DNA from: CAVVYW01 sp963752605
GTDB lineage: Bacteria > Actinomycetota > Thermoleophilia > Solirubrobacterales > 70-9
Assembly (NCBI GenBank): GCA_963752605.1
Contig: CAVVYW010000005.1
Location: 1-64,000, forward strand
Direction: 5' to 3'
DNA length: 64,000 nucleotides
The notes beneath the pieces are model-generated. The model searched no databases, was not told the DNA's origin, and was given only the letters and a program-made list of their open reading frames with translations. This document shows, piece by piece, positions 15,974 through 23,384 of the stretch (position 1 is the first letter of the stretch; every line of letters starts with the position of its first letter). The translations under genes and the position numbers were made by a program.

Positions 15974-16978
15974 TTAGGAGGCGAACTTCGACTCGGTGCG
16001 TTCGCCGAGTCCCACCCTGTCCGCCTTGACCATCTCCTCAACCAGGTCCTCAAACGGAGTTGTTGGCTTCCACCCGAAGACGCTGGACGCTTTGGAGGCG
16101 TCCCCCTGAAGGACGTCCACCTCAGCGGGTCGGTAGAGCTGAGGATCGCCCACCACATGATCGCGATAGTCCAATCCCGCGTATGAACACGCCACCTCGC
16201 AGAAATCACGCACTGTATGGGTGTCTCCCGTAGCGATGACATAGTCGTCGGGTTCCGGCTGCTGAAGCATCTGCCACATCGCCTGGACGTAGTCCCGCGC
16301 ATGGCCCCAGTCGCGTTTGGCCTCGAGATTGCCGAGCCGGATCTCGGTTTCTAGTCCCGCCGCTATTCGGGCTACCTGGCTCGTGATCTTCCGGGTCACG
16401 AACTCGAAGCCTCGCCTTGGCGACTCGTGGTTGTACAGAATTCCGCCGACGGCGAACAGGCCGTAGGCCTCGCGGTAGTTCCGGGTCAGGTCGAATCCGG
16501 CGACCTTTGAGATGCCATAGGCCGAACGCGGATGAAAGGGCGTCAGTTCGTTTTGAGGAGTCTCACGGGCGCTCCCAAACATCTCGCTGCTCCCTGCGAA
16601 GTAGAAGCGGCATTCGGGCACCGACTCCCGGATGGTCGAAATCACGTGGTGGGTGCCGTTGATGTTCGTATTGAGGGTTGAGAACTCATCCTCGAACGAG
16701 TAGCTCACGAAGCTCTGTGCGGCTAGGTGGTAGCACTCGTCTGGCTGCACCTTCTGAACTACTCGGAAGATGCTTGGGTAACTCTCCAGAGAGGCCGCGT
16801 GCAGGGTGAGATCGTCAAGGATCGGTCGAATACGTCCCATCCGCCGCTCTGGGTCTTCGAGCGCGACTCGGCGGACGATCCCGTGAACCTCGTAGCCCTT
16901 GCTCAACAGGGCCTCGGCGAGATATGACCCGTCTTGCCCGGTAATCCCGGTGATCAGAGCCCTAGGCATGGCAGACAT
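15974..16978 (-). CDS. gmd: GDP-mannose 4,6-dehydratase (SDR family)
   Basis: 334 residues. NAD(P)-binding GITGQDGSYLAE at 11-22, catalytic S131-E132 (AGSSEMFG) and Y154/K158 (SAYGISK), and family stretches LYNHESPRRG, RDWGHARDYVQAMW and RPAEVDVLQGDASKA. It makes GDP-4-keto-6-deoxymannose, precursor of GDP-rhamnose, fucose or related deoxysugars for surface glycans. The gene looks less GC-rich than its neighbours (more A/T at third positions), consistent with transfer. MSAMPRAL offers starts at 16978 or 16969. It sits with a glycosyltransferase and two glycan-gene remnants. Confidence 0.9.
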   Translation of the reverse strand: MSAMPRALITGITGQDGSYLAEALLSKGYEVHGIVRRVALEDPERRMGRIRPILDDLTLHAASLESYPSIFRVVQKVQPDECYHLAAQSFVSYSFEDEFSTLNTNINGTHHVISTIRESVPECRFYFAGSSEMFGSARETPQNELTPFHPRSAYGISKVAGFDLTRNYREAYGLFAVGGILYNHESPRRGFEFVTRKITSQVARIAAGLETEIRLGNLEAKRDWGHARDYVQAMWQMLQQPEPDDYVIATGDTHTVRDFCEVACSYAGLDYRDHVVGDPQLYRPAEVDVLQGDASKASSVFGWKPTTPFEDLVEEMVKADRVGLGERTESKFAS

Positions 16979-17072
16979 CCTTCCAAACGCGGCACTATGG
17001 CCGTCGCTGCACCCTCTGAAGTATGCCTCCGGGCCCGGTGCACTTCGAACCCGTCAGACACGGATACTCGAA

Positions 17073-18035
17073 TCATCCATTACTTGGATCGTTGCCGAGA
17101 TCCAGGCGGCCAGGCTTACCCCTTTCGTTGCCCGCGGGGCCGGGGACAATGAGGCGGCGCAGGGGTCGCAGCAGCCGCACTGGCGCGCCTCCGGTCACCG
17201 ATAGCGCCAGCTTCACCCAGATGCCGGCATAGACGCCCCCGTTGAACAGCGGGTTGTGCTCGGCCGCGTAGTGCTTGCGATAGAAGCGGTACATGCCGTA
17301 GTGGAAGGCGTAGTTGAGCCGCGGGCAGCGGATCGAGCCGCTGCTGCCGGCCTTGTGGTGTAGGGCGACCGCTGAGGGCTCGTACCAGGTGAGCCAGCCC
17401 GCCGCTCGCATCCGATAGCAGAGGTCGAGGTCCTCCATGTACATCCAGTAGCCCTCGTCGAAGACGCCGACCTGTTCGAGGGCGGCGCGGCGGATCAGCA
17501 TGAAGGCGCCGTTGACGGCGTCGACCGGGCCCGATTCGATGTCCGGGGCGCGGTAAGCAGAGAGGGCCTTAGGCGCCCCAGGGCGGCGGCCGATGCCGGT
17601 GAAGTGTCCGAGCGCGCTGAGCGGGGTGGGAAAGGAGCGCCTGGCGGCATGGTCGAGGCTGCCATCCTCGCGCTCCAGGCGGGGGCCCGCGATGCCCACC
17701 TCGGGATGGGCCTTCATCGTCTCTAGCAGCCGGTCCAGTGCGCCTTCCGTAACCCGGGTGTCCGGATTGAGGGCGAGGACGAACGGCGCGTCGCCCGAGC
17801 GAATCCCGATGTTGGTGGCGGCGGCGAAGCCTCGGTTCGCATCGTTCAGGGTCAGCTCGACCTCGGGGAACTCCGCCCGTGCCATCTCCACGGCCCCGTC
17901 GCCCGATGCGTTGTCGATCACGTGGATGCCGGTCGGCACGGCGGGCGGGTGCTCCCGCAGCGACGCGAGGCAGTCGCGCAGGAGCGCCTTGGAGCGGTAG
18001 GAGACGATCACCACGTCGAGCGCGCCGGCCGACAA
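17073..18035 (-). CDS. GT2-family glycosyltransferase (rhamnosyltransferase-like)
   Basis: 320 residues. GT-A fold: LDVVIVSYRSKALLRDCLASL, VIDNASGDGAVE, NRGFAAATNIGI, the metal motif in LALNPDTRV, then VDAVNGAFMLIRRAALEQVG and GYWMYMEDLDLCYRMRAAGW. This subgroup usually adds deoxysugars such as rhamnose to surface polysaccharides. The C-terminus (PGPAGNERGKPGRLDLGNDPSNG) is unusually hydrophilic. It is 94 bases from gmd and 13 bases from the ABC-transporter operon on the same strand. Confidence 0.88.
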   Translation of the reverse strand: MSAGALDVVIVSYRSKALLRDCLASLREHPPAVPTGIHVIDNASGDGAVEMARAEFPEVELTLNDANRGFAAATNIGIRSGDAPFVLALNPDTRVTEGALDRLLETMKAHPEVGIAGPRLEREDGSLDHAARRSFPTPLSALGHFTGIGRRPGAPKALSAYRAPDIESGPVDAVNGAFMLIRRAALEQVGVFDEGYWMYMEDLDLCYRMRAAGWLTWYEPSAVALHHKAGSSGSIRCPRLNYAFHYGMYRFYRKHYAAEHNPLFNGGVYAGIWVKLALSVTGGAPVRLLRPLRRLIVPGPAGNERGKPGRLDLGNDPSNG

Positions 18036-18048
18036 CCCGCCTACCTTC

Positions 18049-18798
18049 TCAGTGCTCCAGCACCAGCCCGAGGAAGCGCCGGGTGCGCTCCTCCTTGGGC
18101 GCGTCGATCACGTCCTTCGACGGCCCCTCCTCGACGATCACCCCGCCGTCCATGAAGACCGCCCGGTCGCCGACGTCGCGGGCGAAGCCGATCTCGTGGG
18201 TGACGACGATCATCGTCATGCCCTCCTCGGCGAGCTCGCGCATCACGTCAAGGACCTCCTTGATCAGCTCCGGGTCGAGCGCGCTGGTCACCTCGTCGAA
18301 GAGCATGACCTTGGGGTCCATCGCCAGGGCGCGGGCGATCGCCACCCGCTGCTGCTGGCCGCCGGAGAGCCGGTCCGGGTACTCCTCCAGCTTGTCGGCG
18401 AGGCCGACCCGGTTGAGCAGTGCCGCTGCCTTGGTGCGGGCCTCACCCTCCCCGCGCCCCAACACCGTCCGCTGAGCCATCGAAACGTTCTGGATCGCCG
18501 TTTTGTGCGGAAACAGGTTGAACTGCTGGAACACCATGCCGACTCGCTGCCGCACGTAGTCCACGTCGTCCTGGGCCGGCGTCTCGCCGGTGATCTCCTT
18601 CCCCTCCAGGAAGATGCGGCCGCTCTCCGGTGGCTCGAGCAGGTTGATGCAGCGCAGCAGCGTGCTCTTTCCGGAGCCCGACGGGCCCAGCACGCAGACG
18701 ACCTCGCCTCCCTTCACCTCGAGGTCGATGCCGCGCAGCACCTTGAGCTCGCCGAAGCTCTTAGTCAACCCCTCGAGCTTCACCATCTGCTCCGCCAT
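18049..18798 (-). CDS. Polar amino-acid ABC transporter ATPase (GlnQ-like)
   Basis: 249 residues. Walker A GPSGSGKST, Q-loop VFQQFNLFPHKTAIQNV, signature LSGGQQQRVAIARALA, Walker B VMLFDEVTSALDPE and switch ETHEIG-type VTHEIGFARDVGDR. GlnQ/HisP-like subclass by sequence. The ATG at 18798 overlaps the last base of the permease gene; the longer open frame upstream is a shadow. With the permease and lipoprotein it forms an uptake system. Confidence 0.93.
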   Translation of the reverse strand: MAEQMVKLEGLTKSFGELKVLRGIDLEVKGGEVVCVLGPSGSGKSTLLRCINLLEPPESGRIFLEGKEITGETPAQDDVDYVRQRVGMVFQQFNLFPHKTAIQNVSMAQRTVLGRGEGEARTKAAALLNRVGLADKLEEYPDRLSGGQQQRVAIARALAMDPKVMLFDEVTSALDPELIKEVLDVMRELAEEGMTMIVVTHEIGFARDVGDRAVFMDGGVIVEEGPSKDVIDAPKEERTRRFLGLVLEH

Positions 18799-19601
18799 CA
18801 GACGGGTCCCCCGGTCTGCCCGGTGCCGGCGGCACCCGCCGGCGCGGGCTCGGCGGGTGGTCCGGCGCCGGTACGCGTGTAGCGCTCCTGCTGGCGAGCG
18901 ATCAGCATGTCGACGAGCCGCGCGAGCGGGATCGTCACCAGCAGGAACAGGATTGCGCCGAGCGTCAAGGCCGAGCTGTTGAACGTCTCCGACTGGATGT
19001 CGCGCCCGACCTGGACGACCTCGGTGAAGCCGATCACGCTGACCAGCGAGGTGTCCTTCATCAGGGCGATGAAGTCGTTGAGCAGCGGCGGGATCACCTT
19101 GCGCACCGCCTGCGGGACGATCACCTGCCTCATCGCCTGCCCGTGGCTCATTCCGAGCGAGCGTGCCGCCTCCATCTGGCCGTGGGGCACCGCCTCGATC
19201 CCGGCGCGGTAGACCTCGGCCATGTAGGCGCCATAGGTGACGGTGATCGCGATGATCCCGTACCAGAAGGGGTCCGGCTTCCCGAACCACCTCGGGATCC
19301 CGATGTCCTGCGGGAGGACATCCTCCGCCGCGAATGCGCCGAGGCTGCCCGAGACCAGCAGCAGCACGAGCAGCATCGGGATCCCACGGAACGCGTCGAT
19401 GTAGGCGATCGTCACCCCTCGGACGGGCGCCATCGCCCGGCCGGGAAGCTGCCGGAGCAGCGCCAGGACCAAGCCCCATGTCAGCGCCAGGGCCCCGCCG
19501 ATGATCGAGAGCTGGATCGTCTGCCAGAAGCCCTCGATGATGGCGTCGAAGTTGTCCGTCCAGATGCTGAAGTCGAAGTACTGCTCGAGGATTATGTCCA
19601 T
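18798..19601 (-). CDS. Polar amino-acid ABC transporter permease (HisM/GlnP-like)
   Basis: 267 residues with about five membrane helices. N-terminal WQTIQLSIIGGALALTWGLVLAL and AYIDAFRGIPMLLVLLL are typical, and the EAA loop is EAARSLGMSHGQAMRQVIVPQAVR. The C-terminus has a Pro/Ala/Gly-rich tail. A terminator-like hairpin separates it from the upstream binding-protein gene, so the permease and ATPase are probably expressed at a lower level. Confidence 0.92.
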   Translation of the reverse strand: MDIILEQYFDFSIWTDNFDAIIEGFWQTIQLSIIGGALALTWGLVLALLRQLPGRAMAPVRGVTIAYIDAFRGIPMLLVLLLVSGSLGAFAAEDVLPQDIGIPRWFGKPDPFWYGIIAITVTYGAYMAEVYRAGIEAVPHGQMEAARSLGMSHGQAMRQVIVPQAVRKVIPPLLNDFIALMKDTSLVSVIGFTEVVQVGRDIQSETFNSSALTLGAILFLLVTIPLARLVDMLIARQQERYTRTGAGPPAEPAPAGAAGTGQTGGPV

Positions 19602-19650
19602 CTCGCCTCCTGTGGCTGATCTGCTCGGGGCCTTGTGGGCGGATGCAGGC

Positions 19651-19681
19651 TAAAAGAAGGGGCGCCCCGAGGGCGCCCCTT
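19651..19681 (-). terminator. Intrinsic terminator/attenuator between binding-protein and permease genes
   Basis: On the minus strand AAGGGGCGCCC (19681-19671) pairs perfectly with GGGCGCCCCTT (19667-19657) around a three-base loop, then CTTTTAG follows. An 11-base stem with a T-rich tract inside an operon should release part of the transcripts after the lipoprotein gene and give more binding protein than membrane components. Confidence 0.8.
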
Positions 19682-19706
19682 CCGCACATCCGTATGAGGC
19701 GAACGA

Positions 19707-20558
19707 CTACTTGGGCTCGTTCGTCCCGCTGAGGACCTCGTCAGGCACCTCGGTCCCAGGGAAGTACATGTCGTACAGCTCCTGGATGGTGCCGTCGTCC
19801 TTGAGCTCCTTTAGCGCGCCGTTGACGGCTTCGCGGAGCGAGTCGTTGTCCGGCGCGAATGACAGCCCGTAGAGCTCGCTGGTGACGATCTCCTCGGCGA
19901 TCTTGATGTCGCCCCCGGCGGTCGACTCCGTCGCGTCCACGGCGACCGGCTGGTCGATGATCACCGCGTCGACCTGACCGTTGCGGAGCGCTGTGATCGC
20001 GTCCGGCCCCTCGGGGAAGCCGCGGACCTGCGCCGCATCGGTCTCGTCGTTCGCGTAATCCTCGCCGGTCGTGCCGTCCTGGGCGCCGACGGTCTGGCCG
20101 CCGAGGTCGGCCTGGGTGGCGATGTCGGAATCGGTAGCCACCACCAGGGACTGGTTCGCCTGGTAGTACGGATCGGAGAAGTCGACGGTCTTCTCACGTT
20201 CCGGCGTGATCGTCGACGCGGCCACTGCCATGTCGAACTTGCCCTGGGCGGTGTCGCGGAAGATCGTGTCGAACGAGGTGTCCTGGTAGGTGACCTCCAG
20301 TCCGAGCTTCTCCGCGATGGCGTCCACGACGTCGATGTCGTAGCCGCTGAGGTCGGGCGGCTGGCCGATCTCGAACGGCGGGAACGGGCTGTCGGTGCCG
20401 ACCAGGAGCTGTCCGTCCTGAATCAGTCCGAGATCCCCCGACGTGCCGGTGGTGCCGGTGTCGTCGCTGTCGTCGTCGTCATCCCCGCAGCCGACCGCGA
20501 AGCCGGCGGTGAGGGCGAGCGCGAGAGCGGCGAGAAGTACAAGCAAGCGCGATCTCAT
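19707..20558 (-). CDS. Lipoprotein substrate-binding protein of an amino-acid ABC transporter
   Basis: 283 residues. Signal peptide with lipobox (AGFAVGC, Cys about residue 24) followed by an acidic linker of Asp/Thr/Gly, then a family-3 binding domain: SPFPPFEIGQPPDLSGYDIDVV in two parts, TSFDTIFRDTAQGKFDMAVA and EREKTVDFSDPYY. The start ATG at 20558 has an SD-like GGAAGGAA; the open frame continues upstream without purpose. It is divergent from cysM with the shared gap 20559-20684, which makes a cyst(e)ine or related substrate plausible, but the sequence does not show specificity. Confidence 0.9.
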   Translation of the reverse strand: MRSRLLVLLAALALALTAGFAVGCGDDDDDSDDTGTTGTSGDLGLIQDGQLLVGTDSPFPPFEIGQPPDLSGYDIDVVDAIAEKLGLEVTYQDTSFDTIFRDTAQGKFDMAVAASTITPEREKTVDFSDPYYQANQSLVVATDSDIATQADLGGQTVGAQDGTTGEDYANDETDAAQVRGFPEGPDAITALRNGQVDAVIIDQPVAVDATESTAGGDIKIAEEIVTSELYGLSFAPDNDSLREAVNGALKELKDDGTIQELYDMYFPGTEVPDEVLSGTNEPK

Positions 20559-20649
20559 CTGTTGGTTCCTTCCCCTCTGTTTGGAAGATTCAGGCGGAAC
20601 ATACTCGTCTCGCGGGGTGCCCGTGCTCCGCGCCGGGTGGGTGGCCCAA

Positions 20650-20668
20650 TACTTCACTTATTGAAGTA
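20650..20668. promoter_or_regulatory. Palindrome TACTTCA-N5-TGAAGTA between ABC lipoprotein gene and cysM
   Basis: TACTTCA (20650-20656) and TGAAGTA (20662-20668) form a perfect 7+7 dyad in the 126-base divergent gap. AATACT (plus strand) and TAGAAT overlap it as -10-like elements, and the mirror arm offers TCTACT for the minus strand. It could be an operator serving both transcription units. It resembles the dyad at 13160-13175. Confidence 0.55.
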
Positions 20669-20684
20669 GAATCCCCGTGGGGCT

Positions 20685-21653
20685 ATGACCGAACCGGTTT
20701 TGAACCGTCCCTGCGGCGGTCATTTCGAGAACGTGCTCGAGGCGATCGGCAACACGCCGCTCGTCGAGCTGCCGCGTCTCTCGCCGAAGCCGGGTGTCCG
20801 CATCTGGGCGAAGCTCGAGGGCCGCAACCCCACCGGCTCGGTCAAGGACCGCGTGGCCAAGTTCATGATCGACGACGCGGAGGAGCAGGGCGCGATCGAG
20901 CCGGGCCACACCATCCTCGAGCCGACCTCGGGCAACACCGGCATCTCCCTCGCGATGATCTGCCAGCGCAAGGGCTACCCGCTGAAGGTGGTCATGCCCG
21001 ACAACGTCACCGAGGAGCGGACCCAGCTGCTGCGGATGTACGGGGCCGAGATCGTCTACTCGGAGGGAGCGAAGGGCTCGAACGGCGCGGTGGAGATGTC
21101 GCTGGAGATGGCCGAGCGCGATCCCTCCTACTACATGCCCTACCAGTATGGAAACGAGGCGAACCCGCGCGCCCACTACGAGGGAACGGCCCAGGAGATC
21201 CTCGACGAGGAGATCGGGCCGATCTCCGCCTTCGTCGGGGGCCTCGGCACCGGCGGCACCCTGATGGGCGTCGGCCGCAGGTTCAAGGAGGTCGATCCCG
21301 AGACGAAGGTCGTCGCCGCGGAGCCGATGCAGGGTGAGCTGGTCCAGGGCCTGCGCTCCCTCGATGACGGCTTCATCCCGCCGATCATCGATCTCTCCCT
21401 GCTGGACCGGAAGATCATGGTCTCCAACCGGGACGCGATCATCTGGACCCAAAAGCTGCTGAAGGAGGAGGGGATGTTCGCCGGGGTCTCATCGGGCGCC
21501 ATCGCCTACGTCGCCGATCGGATCGCGAAGGAGCTGGACGAGGGCAACGTGGTCTTCCTCGTGCCGGACGACGGCTGGAAGTACCTCTCCTCGGGCGTCT
21601 ACACGAAGTCCGTGGACGAGCTCGAGGACATCGACTCCACCGTCTGGTGGTAG
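20685..21653 (+). CDS. cysM: CysM-type cysteine synthase (probably O-phosphoserine, CysO-dependent)
   Basis: 322 residues. PLP Lys54 in NPTGSVKDR, substrate loop PTSGNTG (81-86), phosphate loop GGLGTGGT (185-192). The segment LRSLDDGFIP carries Arg224 at the place where M. tuberculosis CysM has the Arg that selects O-phosphoserine, and the C-terminus DGWKYLSSGVY...STVWW parallels the closing lid of that enzyme. With cysO and mec nearby it should transfer sulfur from CysO thiocarboxylate to an aminoacrylate intermediate. The ATG at 20685 follows the palindrome by 16 bases and has no SD. Confidence 0.88.
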   Translation: MTEPVLNRPCGGHFENVLEAIGNTPLVELPRLSPKPGVRIWAKLEGRNPTGSVKDRVAKFMIDDAEEQGAIEPGHTILEPTSGNTGISLAMICQRKGYPLKVVMPDNVTEERTQLLRMYGAEIVYSEGAKGSNGAVEMSLEMAERDPSYYMPYQYGNEANPRAHYEGTAQEILDEEIGPISAFVGGLGTGGTLMGVGRRFKEVDPETKVVAAEPMQGELVQGLRSLDDGFIPPIIDLSLLDRKIMVSNRDAIIWTQKLLKEEGMFAGVSSGAIAYVADRIAKELDEGNVVFLVPDDGWKYLSSGVYTKSVDELEDIDSTVWW

Positions 21654-22456
21654 AGCCGCCGGCCGAGGCGGTCGAGCGGGTCTCGAAGCGGGTCAAGCAG
21701 CTCGCGAAGGACTACGAGCCCCCGACCTTCGAAGGGATCCCCACCGCCGACGCTGCGCTCTTCCTCTCCGCGATCGATCACCAGACTGGCTTCAGGGAGA
21801 AGCACGAGGTGGATGGGAAGGGGCCGTACGAGGGGAGCGCCCTGCTGTGGGCGCTTGGACTGCGGGCGGAGAAGCGCGCTCCCGGCGCCCTCTCCGCTCA
21901 GTCGCTCCTGCGCGTGAACCCGGCGGCGATCTCGGCCGTCTTCCGCGTCGGCCAGGACCAGATTCAGGAGCCGGAGGCGCGGGCGGACCTCTGGGACGAC
22001 CTCGCCCGCGGGCTGGTCGAGCGCTACGGCGGTGACGCCGGCCAGCTGATCGCGGCGACCGGCGGCCGTCTCGGTGGGGACGAGGGTCTCCTGAAGCACC
22101 TCGGTGGCTTCAAGGCCTTCTCGGACCCGCTCCAGAAGAAGAGCTTCCTGGTCGCGAAGATCTGGGAGCGACGCGGCTGGTTCGAGGTCCTGGATCCGGA
22201 GAACTGGCAGGTCTGCGCGGACAACGTGCTGATGCGGCTCGCCCTGCGCTCGGGGCTGGCCGAGCAGGGGAACGTCGAGGAGGTCCGCGCGGCGACCCGT
22301 GACGCCTTCAAGGAGGTGGCGGATTCGGCCGGGATTTCTCCCCCGGTGCTGGACGACCTGCTCTGGGAGAAGGGCCGCGACGATCCCGATCTGATCGGGG
22401 ACGACGCCGGCGACCTGCAGGAGCCGCCGCGCAAGCCCGGCGGCTTCTTCTACTGA
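21647..22456 (+). CDS. All-alpha protein with distant resemblance to queuosine-salvage QNG1/DUF2419
   Basis: 269 residues, overlapping the end of cysM by seven bases (GTG 21647). The order of features resembles the QNG1/DUF2419 family: an aromatic-rich start (FLSAIDHQTGF), a glycine-rich turn before a helix (GKGPYEGSALLWALGLRA), LARGLVERYGGD, then DPLQKKSFLVAKIWERRGW and an Asp after Ala in QVCADNVLMRLALRSG, where QNG1 has its catalytic Asp. The match is judged by eye and is weak. An HhH-type DNA glycosylase would be an alternative. It lies between cysM and mec in one operon, but nothing in it suggests a sulfur function. Confidence 0.6.
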   Translation: MVEPPAEAVERVSKRVKQLAKDYEPPTFEGIPTADAALFLSAIDHQTGFREKHEVDGKGPYEGSALLWALGLRAEKRAPGALSAQSLLRVNPAAISAVFRVGQDQIQEPEARADLWDDLARGLVERYGGDAGQLIAATGGRLGGDEGLLKHLGGFKAFSDPLQKKSFLVAKIWERRGWFEVLDPENWQVCADNVLMRLALRSGLAEQGNVEEVRAATRDAFKEVADSAGISPPVLDDLLWEKGRDDPDLIGDDAGDLQEPPRKPGGFFY

Positions 22457-22479
22457 GACTCTTCTACTAGCCTCGCTGC

Positions 22480-22872
22480 GTGCGCATCCCCCGCCGGATT
22501 TACGACGAGATGGTCGAGCACGCCCATAAGGAGGCGCCGAACGAGTGCTGCGGGCTGATCGGCGGCAGGGACGGCGAGGCCGTGTCGCTCTACCGGGCGG
22601 TCAACTCCGAGGGCAGCCCCCTCCGCTACAACCTCGATCCGCAGGACCAGTTCCGGATCATGAGCCACATGGACGACAAGGGCGAGGAGCTGGCCGCGAT
22701 CTACCACTCGCACACCGCGAGCCCGGCCTATCCCTCCCAGACCGACATCAACCTCGCCGCCTATCCGGACGCGATCTACCTGATCGTCTCGCTCGCCGAA
22801 GGCGAGGAGCCGCTCCGCGGATTCCACATCCGCGACGGAGAGGTGAGCGAGGCCGAGCTCGAGATCGCGTGA
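22480..22872 (+). CDS. mec: Mec-type JAMM/MPN+ metalloprotease (CysO-cysteine peptidase)
   Basis: 130 residues from GTG 22480. JAMM motif complete: E22 in PNECCG, H76 and H78 in IYHSHTASPAYPSQTD with S86 and D89. In mycobacteria Mec+ hydrolyses the CysO-cysteine adduct to free cysteine. Here it may also trim the nine residues after the Gly-Gly of the local CysO. TAGCCT at 22468-22473 ends six bases before the GTG with no SD, so a leaderless transcript is possible in addition to read-through from cysM. Confidence 0.9.
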   Translation: MRIPRRIYDEMVEHAHKEAPNECCGLIGGRDGEAVSLYRAVNSEGSPLRYNLDPQDQFRIMSHMDDKGEELAAIYHSHTASPAYPSQTDINLAAYPDAIYLIVSLAEGEEPLRGFHIRDGEVSEAELEIA

Positions 22873-23384
22873 ACGACTCCGAGCAGGCCGGCCCGCTCAC
22901 CTGCCCCCGCTGCGCGCTGGCGCACTCGCTCGACGAGCGGTTCTGCCGCGACTGCGGCATGCCGCTCGTCTACGCCGGAACGAGGGAGGAGGAGCCGATC
23001 ACAGACGCGCACGAGCGGGCGCGCAAGGTGCGCCCACAGCTGGCCCGAGGCGAGCTGGTCCGCGTCACGGGCGGCCGCAACCTGTCGGAGGCCGAGCTGA
23101 TCCAGGGCATCCTCCTCGACCAGGGGATTCCCTCCATCCTGCGCCGGACACGGGGCTTCGACGTGCCCGACTTCCTCGCTGCCGGGCCGCGCGACGTGCT
23201 GGTCCCGGAGTCCGGCTACGAGGCGGCGCGTGACCTGCTCAGCGACGCCGACCTGCTCACGGTCGAGCCCGAGCCGGGGTCACTGCCGGGGATCGGCTCG
23301 CCGGCGCGTCTCGCGGCGTGGCTCCTCGCCGCGGTGATCGCCGCCTTCGCCCTCATCTGGGTCCTCTATCAGCTCGCGAGCTGA
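22869..23384 (+). CDS. Zinc-ribbon, DUF2007-like membrane protein
   Basis: 171 residues from GTG 22869, overlapping the mec stop (GTGA). Residues 10-38 form a zinc ribbon (CPRC ... CRDCG); the middle (ELVRVTGGRNLSEAELIQGILLDQGIPSIL ... VLVPESGYEAARDLL in pieces) looks like DUF2007, a small signal-transduction-like domain; the C-terminus is a membrane helix (LAAWLLAAVIAAFALIWVLYQ). Its 3' end overlaps the convergent gene by about 105 bases. Role unknown. Confidence 0.8.
   Translation: MNDSEQAGPLTCPRCALAHSLDERFCRDCGMPLVYAGTREEEPITDAHERARKVRPQLARGELVRVTGGRNLSEAELIQGILLDQGIPSILRRTRGFDVPDFLAAGPRDVLVPESGYEAARDLLSDADLLTVEPEPGSLPGIGSPARLAAWLLAAVIAAFALIWVLYQLAS

Noticed and set aside
18799..19689. 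Minus-strand frame continuous with the ABC ATPase frame, considered as a fusion
   Set aside because: It is the out-of-frame shadow of the permease gene; the ATPase starts at 18798 with a family-typical N-terminus.
20559..20684. Possible SAM or other sulfur riboswitch in front of cysM or the ABC lipoprotein gene
   Set aside because: The only structure is the short dyad; no riboswitch consensus blocks and the leader of cysM is too short.
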